Positions 7,472 to 15,188 of a DNA stretch of 64,000 bases are shown piece by piece. Position numbers and translations under genes: made by a program. The stretch covers positions 496,001 to 560,000 of the forward strand of contig NZ_AP024651.1 of NCBI RefSeq assembly GCF_019977295.1. Reading direction: 5' to 3'. Position 1 is the stretch's first letter, and every line of letters begins with the position of its first letter. A model generated the notes under the pieces. It had not been told where the DNA came from. It did not search any database and was given only the letters and a program-made list of their open reading frames with translations. Origin of the DNA: Arthrobacter sp. StoSoilB20. Its GTDB lineage: Bacteria; Actinomycetota; Actinomycetes; Actinomycetales; Micrococcaceae.

Positions 7472-10240
7472 ATGGAAGGCCAGGAGACCGGGGAACAGCA
7501 GCAGGATCGGCACGTCACAGACGCGCACGGCTCCCTGTTCATTCTGGACATCGCCGGAATCCGGGGGCCAATGCTCCCGGAGGTGGGTGGCAAGGGAGCC
7601 AACCTTGGTGAGCTGGCCGGTGCCGGCCTGCCAGTACCGCCCGGCTTCTGCCTGACCACCGCGGCTTACCGTTACGCATTGTCCGCTATTGGTTTGGATA
7701 AGGTCTTTGCGGCCTTGAAAGGGACCTCTGCCTCCCAGCTGGACCAGCTGAACGGGCTTGCCGCAGATGCCCGGTCGCTGGTGCTCGAGGCCGGCGTCCC
7801 TGCCGTGATCTCCGAAGCGGTGCGGGCCGCCTACGGGCAGATGGGAGACAATGTCCCCGTCGCCGTCAGGTCTTCTGCCACCGCCGAGGACCTGGCTTTC
7901 GCGAGTTTCGCCGGCCAGCAGGACACTTTCCTGAATGTCGTTGGCGTGGAGTCGGTTCTGGACGCGGTGAGCCGCTGCTGGGCTTCGCTGTGGACAGACC
8001 GTGCGGTGACCTACAGGACCACCAACGGGATCGATCACGCATCGGTCACCCTGGCTGTGGTGGTGCAGGAGATGGTGGATTCAGCAACCGCTGGGGTTAT
8101 GTTCACTGCAAACCCCGTGACGGGAAACCGGCACGAGACAGTGATTGACGCCAGCCCGGGCCTGGGAGAGGCCGTGGTTTCCGGGGCCGTGAATCCCGAT
8201 CAGTACGTTGTTGACGTTCGCCACAACGCCATTGTGAAAAGGGCCGTCGGGGACAGGCAAGTGGAGATCAGGCCAATCCCTGGAGGCGGCACGGAACGCC
8301 TTGAACGGGCCGCTGGATCCGGGCGGGATGGGCAGGAGGATCCACAGCCCTGCCTCAGTGATCCTCAGATTTTGGCGCTCGCGGACTTGGGCCGGAAGGT
8401 CCAAATCCATTACGGGGCCCCGCAGGACACTGAATGGGCCATCGATCAGGACGGAAAACTGTGGCTCACGCAAGCCAGGCCCATCACTACCTTGTACCCG
8501 CAAACCACGCGAACCCCTCCTGCACCCGGAGAGCACGCCTTCCTGAACTTCAGCCTCGCCCAAGGACTGACCAGACCGCTCACGCCCATGGGCCTGGCCG
8601 GCATCCGGCTCATCGCCTCCTCGGTAGCCAGGACAGCCGCATTCGACGTCCCCGATCCCCGCTCCGGACCTCCGCCGTATTACGAGGCCGGGCAGCGCAT
8701 TTTTTTCGACCTCACCGCTGTAGTGCGGAGCAGGATCGGGCGTGCGATCGTGCCCCGCGTTTTCGACGTCATGGAGGCCCGCTCGGCCACCCTGATACGT
8801 GGCCTCTTTGACGATCCACGCTTTACAGTGACGTCAAGGACGCCCTTGAAGTTGATTCGCCACATAGCTCCCGTCGCGGCCAGGTACCGCGTTCCGGAGT
8901 CACTCTTCCGTGGACTGTTCCGCCCGGCTTCAGCCATGAAGCGGGTGGAGAAGCTCGGAGTGGACCTGCGGGCCGCCTTGGCCGTCCCGCCTCAAGCTAC
9001 GCCCCACCAGAGGATCGGCCACGCCCAGCGGATCCTCGGCCAAGAGCTGTTCGCCACGGTTCCGCAGGTTTTGCCCCTGCCCGCGCTCGGCTTCGCCATG
9101 CTGGCCTTGGTTGGCCGCCTGTTGGGAGACCAGGCTCCGAAGGGGGAACTGCAGGCGGTGATCCGCGGCCTGCCCAACAACGTCACCACGGAGATGGACC
9201 TGGCCTTGTGGCAGCTCGCCTCCCGGATTCGGAAGGACACCGACGCCGTTGCCTCCATGGCAGGCTCCACGGCAGCAGAATTGGCCGGGCAGTACCGAAA
9301 CGGTGATCTCCCGGCAGTTGCCCAGGCCGGATTGACTTCATTCCTGGCCATGTTCGGTCACCGGGCCGTGGCCGAGATCGATCTCGGCATGCCCCGCTGG
9401 TCAGATGACCCCACCCACATTCTTGGCGTCGTTACCAACTATTTGAGGCTGGCCGAAGGTGCTGAGGCGCCGGACCAACAGTTCGCGCGGGCAGCCCACG
9501 AGGCTGATGAACAGATTGCACGGTTCATCGCCCGTGCCCGGTTGAAGAGCCCGTTGCACGCGGCCGTGGTTCGCATGGCATTGGACCGGACACGGAGATT
9601 CGCGGGCCTGCGCGAGTTACCCAAGTACAACCTGGTTCTGGGGCTCTCAGCTGCACGAAAGCAGTTGCTCCTTGTCGGGGAGGAACTTGCCGCCGCCCAG
9701 CGGATCGAACATCCCCGGGACATTTTCTTCCTGGATCTCGATGAAGCCGAGACAGCATTGGCCGGAGATGACCTCAAAGGGCTGGTCGCTGAGCGCCGGG
9801 AAGCCTACCAGCAAGAACTGCGGAGGCGGCATATACCGCGTGTGCTCTTGTCTGACGGGACCGAACCCGAAGCCGCACCCCGGCACACCGGTATCCAGCG
9901 CCCTGGCACTTTGTCCGGCAGTCCGGCGTCGGCGGGGCGGGTCACAGCGCCTGCGCGCGTCATCATGGACCCCGTTGGTGCGCACCTGGAGCCCGGAGAA
10001 ATCCTCGTCGCACCCTCAACTGATCCCGGCTGGACCCCGTTGTTCCTCACTGCCGGTGGGCTGGTCATGGAGATGGGCGGACCCAACTCCCACGGAGCCG
10101 TGGTGGCCAGGGAGTACGGCATCCCTGCTGTTGTTGGGGTTCCGGATGCTACGTCGCGGCTGGCCACCGGCCAGCGCGTCACAGTGGACGGGGCCGCCGG
10201 GACGGTCAGCGTTGAAAGTCCCGCTGGCAGGACAGGCTAG
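7472..10240 (+). CDS. PEP-utilising enzyme, rifampicin phosphotransferase-like architecture
   Basis: 922 residues. The N-terminal half is the ATP/pyruvate-phosphate-dikinase nucleotide-binding domain (LPEVGGKGANLGEL near 35, VAVRSSATAEDLAFASFAGQ near 130, MFTANPVTG, then EWAIDQDGKLWLTQARPI near 340). A large middle region of about 450 residues follows, with the swivelling phosphohistidine domain at the very C terminus (GGPNSHGAVVAREYGIPAV, His874). The PEP-binding TIM barrel of true PEP synthase is absent, which is the arrangement of rifampicin phosphotransferase (ATP domain, substrate domain, His domain). The substrate is therefore unknown; it need not be rifampicin. It converges on the CDF exporter, their stop codons sharing CTAG at 10237-10240. 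Confidence 0.8.
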   Translation: MEGQETGEQQQDRHVTDAHGSLFILDIAGIRGPMLPEVGGKGANLGELAGAGLPVPPGFCLTTAAYRYALSAIGLDKVFAALKGTSASQLDQLNGLAADARSLVLEAGVPAVISEAVRAAYGQMGDNVPVAVRSSATAEDLAFASFAGQQDTFLNVVGVESVLDAVSRCWASLWTDRAVTYRTTNGIDHASVTLAVVVQEMVDSATAGVMFTANPVTGNRHETVIDASPGLGEAVVSGAVNPDQYVVDVRHNAIVKRAVGDRQVEIRPIPGGGTERLERAAGSGRDGQEDPQPCLSDPQILALADLGRKVQIHYGAPQDTEWAIDQDGKLWLTQARPITTLYPQTTRTPPAPGEHAFLNFSLAQGLTRPLTPMGLAGIRLIASSVARTAAFDVPDPRSGPPPYYEAGQRIFFDLTAVVRSRIGRAIVPRVFDVMEARSATLIRGLFDDPRFTVTSRTPLKLIRHIAPVAARYRVPESLFRGLFRPASAMKRVEKLGVDLRAALAVPPQATPHQRIGHAQRILGQELFATVPQVLPLPALGFAMLALVGRLLGDQAPKGELQAVIRGLPNNVTTEMDLALWQLASRIRKDTDAVASMAGSTAAELAGQYRNGDLPAVAQAGLTSFLAMFGHRAVAEIDLGMPRWSDDPTHILGVVTNYLRLAEGAEAPDQQFARAAHEADEQIARFIARARLKSPLHAAVVRMALDRTRRFAGLRELPKYNLVLGLSAARKQLLLVGEELAAAQRIEHPRDIFFLDLDEAETALAGDDLKGLVAERREAYQQELRRRHIPRVLLSDGTEPEAAPRHTGIQRPGTLSGSPASAGRVTAPARVIMDPVGAHLEPGEILVAPSTDPGWTPLFLTAGGLVMEMGGPNSHGAVVAREYGIPAVVGVPDATSRLATGQRVTVDGAAGTVSVESPAGRTG

Positions 10241-11157
10241 GCGTGCTGGTGTGACTCGTGTTCGGAGTGGCTCACCGGCTCCAACTGGAATGTGCAATGC
10301 TCAGTGTCGAAGTGCCGGCCAAGGCAAGACCCCAGCTGGTCAAGGATGCTGTCCGCACCGCTGGCGTTGAGGACTTCGTCCTCCACAACAACGTGTGCCG
10401 AGAACACCGGAACGCCGGAGGTGATGGTCCAGATATGGATGTCGTGGGCTTCCACCACACCGTCCACGGCCAGGATGTGCTCGCGGATCATGTTCACGTC
10501 CACGCCCTTCGGGGTGGCTTCGAGGAGGACGTCCACCACATCGCGAAGCAGGTGCCAGGCGCGGGGGATGATCATCACCGCGATCAAGACTGAGGCGATG
10601 GGGTCCGCAGCGCTGAAACCGGTTGTCATGATCACAATTGCCGCAATGATGACAGCGATGGAACCCAGGAGGTCGCCAAGGACTTCAAGGTAGGCGCCGC
10701 GGACGTTGAGGCTCTCCTTTTGTGCGCCCTGCAGGATCAGGAGCGAGACAAGGTTGGCCACGGCACCCAGGATGGCCGCCCACAGCATGACGTCCGTATG
10801 GATCTCCGGGGACTCTCCGAAGCGGCGGATCGCCTCGATCATGATCACTACAGCGATCACAATGAGGATCAACGCATTGGCCAAGGCCGCCAGGACCTCG
10901 GCCCGCTGGTATCCGTACGTCCGTTGGTCACTGGCCGGGCGGGTGGCAATCCAGGCCGCCATCAGGGCGATGAACACGCCGGCGGCATCCGAGAGCATGT
11001 GGCCTGCGTCTGCCAGCAGTGCCAGGGAGCCGGAGACGACGGCGCCGATCACCTGGATGCCCACCACCCCCAAGGTGATGGCGAGGACGGCAATCAGCCG
11101 CTTCCGGTGCTTGCCGGTTGCTGTGACTCCGTGGGAGTGGTTGTGGTCGTGCCCCAT
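10237..11157 (-). CDS. Cation diffusion facilitator (zinc/cobalt/cadmium exporter)
   Basis: 306-residue inner-membrane CDF antiporter, CzcD type. The N terminus is His-rich (MGHDHNHSHG) and six membrane helices span about 18-210. The metal-site motif HMLSD lies in helix 2 (LLADAGHMLSDAAG), with the matching acidic residues in helix 5 (YLEVLGDLLGS). A cytoplasmic C-terminal domain with ferredoxin-like fold (AHDIHIWTITSGVPVFSAHVVVED) and a His-rich tail (HSEHESHQHA) follows. It begins 10 bases after the stop of the metallopeptidase gene on the same strand, so the two likely form an operon. Confidence 0.92.
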   Translation of the reverse strand: MGHDHNHSHGVTATGKHRKRLIAVLAITLGVVGIQVIGAVVSGSLALLADAGHMLSDAAGVFIALMAAWIATRPASDQRTYGYQRAEVLAALANALILIVIAVVIMIEAIRRFGESPEIHTDVMLWAAILGAVANLVSLLILQGAQKESLNVRGAYLEVLGDLLGSIAVIIAAIVIMTTGFSAADPIASVLIAVMIIPRAWHLLRDVVDVLLEATPKGVDVNMIREHILAVDGVVEAHDIHIWTITSGVPVFSAHVVVEDEVLNASGADSILDQLGSCLGRHFDTEHCTFQLEPVSHSEHESHQHA

Positions 11158-11167
11158 GTCTATAAGG

Positions 11168-11677
11168 CTAGCCCCAGCCGAGTTCGTGCAAGCGATCGTC
11201 GTCAATCCCGAAGTGGTGTGCGATCTCGTGGACCACCGTGATGGCCACTTCATCAATGACTTCCTCACGCGTACTGCAAATGTCCAGAATAGGCTGCCTG
11301 AAGATCGTGATCCGGTCAGGAAGGGAGCCGGCCTCCCACCAGGAATCGCGTTCGGTCAGGGGCACGCCTTCGTAAAGGCCCAGCAGCACGGTATCCGGAT
11401 TTTCACCCGGTTGGGGTGTGTAGTCGTCTTCAATGAAAATGGCTACGTTGTCCATGGCGCTGGCCGCCTTGGGCGGGATCAGCTGGAGGGCATCGCTCAC
11501 TGCTTCTTCGAATTCCTCGGCAGACATGTCGAAAGGCCGGGCGACGCCGTCCGCATAGGCCTCGTCCACCGGCGTCTGCTCAACAGGGCTATGGACCGCG
11601 TTGCGTTCCCGCAGAGGCGATGATGGGCGCTCGCCGTCCGGAACAATGGGCAAGCCGGGTGGAAGATTCGCGGGCAT
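11168..11677 (-). CDS. Zincin-like metallopeptidase family protein (DUF1025 type)
   Basis: 169 residues. The C-terminal half carries a metzincin-like helix TVVHEIAHHFGIDDDRLHELG, i.e. HEIAHH followed by an acidic and a further His, as in the small single-domain metallopeptidase family of actinobacteria. The region FEEAVSDALQLIPPKAASAMDNVAIFIED is also typical of that family. The first 45 residues are proline-rich and variable. Cytoplasmic; no signal peptide. The physiological substrate is unknown for the family. It is the first gene ahead of the CDF exporter and is divergent from the PfkB kinase. Confidence 0.8.
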   Translation of the reverse strand: MPANLPPGLPIVPDGERPSSPLRERNAVHSPVEQTPVDEAYADGVARPFDMSAEEFEEAVSDALQLIPPKAASAMDNVAIFIEDDYTPQPGENPDTVLLGLYEGVPLTERDSWWEAGSLPDRITIFRQPILDICSTREEVIDEVAITVVHEIAHHFGIDDDRLHELGWG

Positions 11678-11767
11678 AATCCGACTTTAGTCCGCCCAGG
11701 CATCATCGGCGCCGTGTGTGATGAGAGATACTGAAAGTCAATCCTCTTCGACAGACACAGGAACCGC

Positions 11768-12691
11768 ATGACCGGCACCTCTTCCCTCGCGCCTGAACCC
11801 CTTGACGTCGTCGTTGTCGGCGAGGCGTTGATCGACATTGTGGAGTCATCAGAAGGCCAGGTGGAGTACCCCGGCGGTTCTCCGGCCAACGTCGCCTTCG
11901 GCCTGGGCCGCCTGGACGTCAAAACGGGCCTGCTGACGGCCATTGGGCGCGATACCCGTGGCGATGCCATTGCGGCACATCTGCACAGCGCCGGAGTGGT
12001 GCTGCTGCCCGGATCCATGTCAGCAGGCAAGACTGCGACGGCGACCGCCCGGATAGCTGCCGACGGTTCGGCTGACTACACCTTCGACATCGACTGGAAA
12101 TTGGCTCCGCTCGCCCTGCCGTACGCACCGAGGATCCTGCACACGGGCTCCATCGCCACGTTCCTCGAGCCCGGCGCAAGCGTTGTCCGGAGCCTGCTGG
12201 AGCAAGCGCAGGGCGGTTGCATGGTCACGTACGATCCCAACATCCGCGCGGACCTCCTTGGAAGCCATCAGGAAGCCCTGGCGCTCTTCGAGGAGATCGT
12301 GCCGCTGACCGACGTCGTAAAGCTCAGCGGCACCGATGCCCGATGGCTGTACCCGGGCAAGGCTCTTGAGGACACGGCCAAACACCTCCTCGCCCTGGGG
12401 GCCGGGTTGGTTGTGGTCACCCAAGGCGTCCAGGGTTCGCTCATGGCCACCCGGCACATCCAGCTCAACGTCCCAGCCGTCCCGGCCACGGTGGCGGACA
12501 CCATTGGTGCCGGGGACTCCTACATGGCAGCGCTCATTATGGGTCTGCTGCTGCGCGGCAGCGACGGGTTGGCCCCCACCGTCATGGAGCGGATCGGCAC
12601 CATTGCCTCCATGGCGGCATCCATCGCCGTCGGACGTCCTGGCGCCAACCCGCCCACACACCGCGAACTACTGGTGGGAATGGCCCGCTAA
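11768..12691 (+). CDS. PfkB-family sugar kinase, probably fructokinase
   Basis: 307-residue ribokinase-fold kinase. The N-terminal signature reads VVGEALIDIVES...YPGGSPANVAFGLGRL, and the C-terminal catalytic motif is DTIGAGDSYMAAL near 245, with the catalytic Asp at the GAGD. The residues around GGSPANVA fit the fructokinase/2-keto-sugar branch. It phosphorylates a sugar at the 1 or 6 position using ATP. It stands alone, converging on the EamA gene, so context gives no substrate clue. A second PfkB kinase at 16276 belongs to the fructosamine operon and is clearly different. Confidence 0.82.
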   Translation: MTGTSSLAPEPLDVVVVGEALIDIVESSEGQVEYPGGSPANVAFGLGRLDVKTGLLTAIGRDTRGDAIAAHLHSAGVVLLPGSMSAGKTATATARIAADGSADYTFDIDWKLAPLALPYAPRILHTGSIATFLEPGASVVRSLLEQAQGGCMVTYDPNIRADLLGSHQEALALFEEIVPLTDVVKLSGTDARWLYPGKALEDTAKHLLALGAGLVVVTQGVQGSLMATRHIQLNVPAVPATVADTIGAGDSYMAALIMGLLLRGSDGLAPTVMERIGTIASMAASIAVGRPGANPPTHRELLVGMAR

Positions 12692-12734
12692 CGGAGCGGC
12701 TGGCGGGTCCGCTAACGGGACGGCTGGCGGGTCC
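12687..12734. repeat. 24-bp tandem duplication at convergent gene ends
   Basis: Two adjacent 24-base copies (12687-12710 and 12711-12734) differ at two bases. The first copy holds the TAA stop of the kinase gene, and the second holds the stop (CTA on this strand) of the leftward EamA gene. A slipped duplication of the 3' junction is the simplest reading. Confidence 0.75.
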
Positions 12735-13665
12735 GGCGACGGGTCAGGCCCACGCCGATCAGGCACACCACGCCGCCGATCAGCCCCCAGATCGTGGGGA
12801 CTTCCTGAAGGACAGCCCAGGAAATCAGGATGGTGGTGCCCGGAACCAGGTAGGTGGTGGCAGCCAGCTTCCCTGCCGAGATCAGGGACAACGCGTACGC
12901 CCACGTGGTGAAGGCGATGGCTGTGGGGAAGATCCCCAGATACACCAGTCCCAGGGTTGCCGGCAGCGGTGCCGATTGGATTTCGGAGATCAGCTGTCCC
13001 GACCACGGCAGGCAGCAGATTGCGCCCACCATGATTCCGAACCACGTCGCCTGTCCAGCGGTGAACTTCCTCAGCACGGGTTTCTGCAGGATCGCGCTCA
13101 CAGAGGCGAGCACAGCGGCAAGCAGGCACAACAGCACACCGGCGACGTCCGCCGTCGAGCGCTGGCCGGAGCCCAACGCGATCATCGCGACCCCGCAGAA
13201 CGCAACACCGCTGCCGATCAGGAGCCACCGCGGGAAACCCTCCTTGAGGAAGATTCCAGCGAGGATTGCGATCAGGATGGGGGAGACATTGATGAGCATG
13301 GCGCTGGTGCCGGCGTCGAGCACGTGCTCCGCGGCGTTCAGGGCAACGTTGTAGCCGCCGAACCACATCACTCCATACGCAACGATCGGCAGCCATTCCC
13401 GGCCGCGTGGCCAGACCTTCAGGGTGGGCAGCACCACGATTCCAAGTACGACGGCGGCCACCACCAACCGTCCCAACGTCAAGGAGCCGGGGGAGAAGCT
13501 GGGGCCCACTGCGCGGATGCCCACGAACGCGGAGGCCCAGAGGACGACGGTGACGATCACGGCGGCAATGCCGAGTTTGCTGATGGCTGCTCCCGGCGCG
13601 GGGGTGATGCGCGGGGGCAGGTCCGGGGAGGGCTGGCCGGGTTCGGCCGGGGTGGTGGTTGTCAT
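12712..13665 (-). CDS. EamA/DMT-family membrane exporter
   Basis: 317 residues with two EamA repeats and about ten membrane helices. The first repeat starts near residue 30 (IAAVIVTVVLWASAFVGIRAVGPSF) and the second near 175. Typical internal signatures GGYNVALNAAEHVLDAG and LVPGTTILISWAVLQE are present. The drug/metabolite superfamily exports amino acids, nucleosides or small metabolites; the substrate is not predictable. The N terminus is a proline-rich cytoplasmic extension of about 28 residues. The extreme C terminus (RRRTRQPSR) is encoded by the 24-bp duplication shared with the convergent kinase. Confidence 0.88.
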   Translation of the reverse strand: MTTTTPAEPGQPSPDLPPRITPAPGAAISKLGIAAVIVTVVLWASAFVGIRAVGPSFSPGSLTLGRLVVAAVVLGIVVLPTLKVWPRGREWLPIVAYGVMWFGGYNVALNAAEHVLDAGTSAMLINVSPILIAILAGIFLKEGFPRWLLIGSGVAFCGVAMIALGSGQRSTADVAGVLLCLLAAVLASVSAILQKPVLRKFTAGQATWFGIMVGAICCLPWSGQLISEIQSAPLPATLGLVYLGIFPTAIAFTTWAYALSLISAGKLAATTYLVPGTTILISWAVLQEVPTIWGLIGGVVCLIGVGLTRRRTRQPSR

Positions 13666-13992
13666 AGAGCCAAATCTAGCCGCCGCCGGGCCGACGCGGC
13701 TGGCGGTTTTCGGACGCGTCAGGGCAAGATCCTGCCAAAATTCCTCGGCCGCCCGTCCCAGGTCTTCCTGCCTGCTCGCGAGGGGCGGGTTCTCGGCTCT
13801 TTGGGTGTCTCTTAGGGTTGGGATCCAGCCCCTCGATGGTCATCGGATGAGGTGTCCAGATGCCCGGCAAATCCTCGATTTGGGAATATCGCCATCTATG
13901 CTCTAAAGTTTTAGAGTCCAGTTCGGACGAGCGAGACACGGAAAGAACGCGTAAGCGTCGCTTTTGTTTTGTGAAATCCGAATTGAGTTCAG
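13666..13992. other. 327-bp intergenic region upstream of the tRNA cluster
   Basis: No coding frame is credible here. The notable element is the perfect inverted repeat CTCTAAAGTTTTAGAG at 13901-13916. The AT-richer stretch after about 13880 probably contains the promoter for the tRNA genes, but I cannot identify clear -35 and -10 hexamers. Confidence 0.5.
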
Positions 13993-14065
13993 GCCCCCAT
14001 CGTCTAGCGGCCTAGGACACCGCCCTTTCACGGCGGCGGCACGGGTTCGAATCCCGTTGGGGGTA
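13993..14065 (+). tRNA. tRNA-Glu (anticodon TTC)
   Basis: 73-nt cloverleaf starting GCCCCCA and closing TGGGGGT with A73. The anticodon loop CCTTTCACG shows TTC, and the T arm contains GGTTCGAATCC. The G1-U72 pair is usual for actinobacterial tRNA-Glu. No encoded CCA. Confidence 0.97.
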
Positions 14066-14149
14066 CGCAAGGAAGTGGTAAACCGGATGAAAAAAGTCTG
14101 GTAAGCTAGAAGCCTTGAAAAAAACGCGGTAGAGATACTGCAAACGCAA

Positions 14150-14223
14150 GGCCCTGTAGCGCAGTTGGTTAGCGCGCCGCCCTGTCACGGCGGAGGTCGC
14201 GGGTTCAAGTCCCGTCAGGGTCG
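14150..14223 (+). tRNA. tRNA-Asp (anticodon GTC)
   Basis: 74-nt cloverleaf with acceptor GGCCCTG paired to CAGGGTC and G73. The anticodon loop CCTGTCACG shows GTC, and the T arm is GGTTCAAGTCC. CCA is not encoded. It lies 84 bp after tRNA-Glu. Confidence 0.97.
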
Positions 14224-14269
14224 CTCTGAGCGCCGAAGAAATTCGGTTCTCAAGGTGACGTGTCACCTA

Positions 14270-14345
14270 GGCTCTGTAGCTCAGTTGGTAGAGCGTTCGA
14301 CTGAAAATCGAAAGGTCACCGGATCGACGCCGGTCGGAGCCACCA
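14270..14345 (+). tRNA. tRNA-Phe (anticodon GAA)
   Basis: 76 nt including encoded CCA at 14343-14345. The acceptor GGCTCTG pairs with CGGAGCC, and the anticodon loop ACTGAAAATC shows GAA. It is the last tRNA of the cluster, followed within ten bases by a terminator hairpin. Confidence 0.97.
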
Positions 14346-14350
14346 GCTAG

Positions 14351-14378
14351 AACCCTCGGTTATCCGGGGGTTTTTTGC
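14351..14378 (+). terminator. Rho-independent terminator of the tRNA cluster
   Basis: A hairpin AACCCTCGG / CCGGGGGTT with a four-base loop is followed by a run of six T. Confidence 0.9.
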
Positions 14379-14455
14379 TTTAACTTTCGCTTCCGGCCGA
14401 AGCCCCTTGGAATTTTAGAGGGCATCCCAAGCGCCGGCTTTTGATGCCGAGCATC

Positions 14456-15127
14456 TCAATTGGCCGCCTCGATGCTCGTTAGCTTAATCACTCCTTCCAA
14501 ACTGCCCTCCAAACTGCCGATGGATTCTGGATACTCGCACCCTTCCCGGCGGAGGTGGATTGCTCGTAAGCCAGCGTTGCGGGCGCCTGCGATGTCGGTG
14601 AGGTAGTTGTCGCCCACGTACAGGGTCGCTGCCGGCTGCACACCCATGCTGCGGCAGGGTAGCAGGAAGGCCCTTGCGTCCGGCTTGGCGAAACCAGTGA
14701 GCTCTGAGCTGAAGACCCTGTCAATGAGCCGCTCAAGGCCGATTCTCCTGATCTTGGAGACTTGCTGCTGGTGATTCCCGTTGGTAATGACACCAACCGG
14801 GATACCGATGGAGCGCAAGCGCTGCAGGGCGGGCACGGCGTCGGGAAATGCGGCCCAGGCTTGCTCGTAGTTCTCAAGATAGACCGCGAACAGCGCGTCG
14901 AGGGTGGTGTCCGAGGGGGGAATGGAGTCTCCGGCGAGCGGAAGAAACTGGCGAAGCCGTTCGCGGCGTTGTTCGTGGAAAGAAAATTCTCCACCAAGGA
15001 AGCGGTCGTGGCGCCCTGAATCCTGCCCTTCCACCTCCCACTCATTCCTGCAACGAATCCCGCTGCCTCCGATTCGCTGAGCCAAGCTATTGACGCCTCC
15101 AATTCCCCATGACACCATGATGACCAC
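14456..15127 (-). pseudogene. HAD-superfamily hydrolase, 5' end degraded and frameshifted
   Basis: The last 170 or so codons are a good haloacid-dehalogenase hydrolase of the YfnB/YjjG type: FSFHEQRRERLRQFL, motif II in VGVITNGN, motif III Lys in FAKPDARAF and motif IV in YVGDNYLTDIAGA. The nucleophile motif DxDGT is missing in this frame. In the neighbouring frame the sequence HGELEASIAWLSE lies where DGTL...AWL is expected, so the start appears to have lost its catalytic Asp and to be separated from the rest by a frameshift near 15010-15060. The 5' end merges into the operator of the divergent frlB-like gene. Most likely non-functional; a sequencing error could also break the frame. Confidence 0.55.
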
Positions 15128-15130
15128 ATC

Positions 15131-15146
15131 TTGATACCGGTATCAA
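15131..15146. promoter_or_regulatory. LacI-type operator TTGATACCGGTATCAA upstream of the frlB-like gene
   Basis: A perfect 16-bp palindrome with central CG, the usual form of LacI-family sites, lies 43 bp before the start of the deglycase gene. A near-identical site, followed by the same TGTTTCA tail, precedes the substrate-binding protein gene at 18419. The LacI regulator encoded between them is the obvious candidate ligand-responsive repressor. Confidence 0.8.
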
Positions 15147-15188
15147 CTTGTTTCAACCGTCTCAGGTCGTCATACGAAAGGACCATCC

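Noticed and set aside
14345..14456. Integrative element at the tRNA cluster
   Set aside because: No integrase, no duplicated tRNA 3' end and no phage genes beside the three tRNAs.
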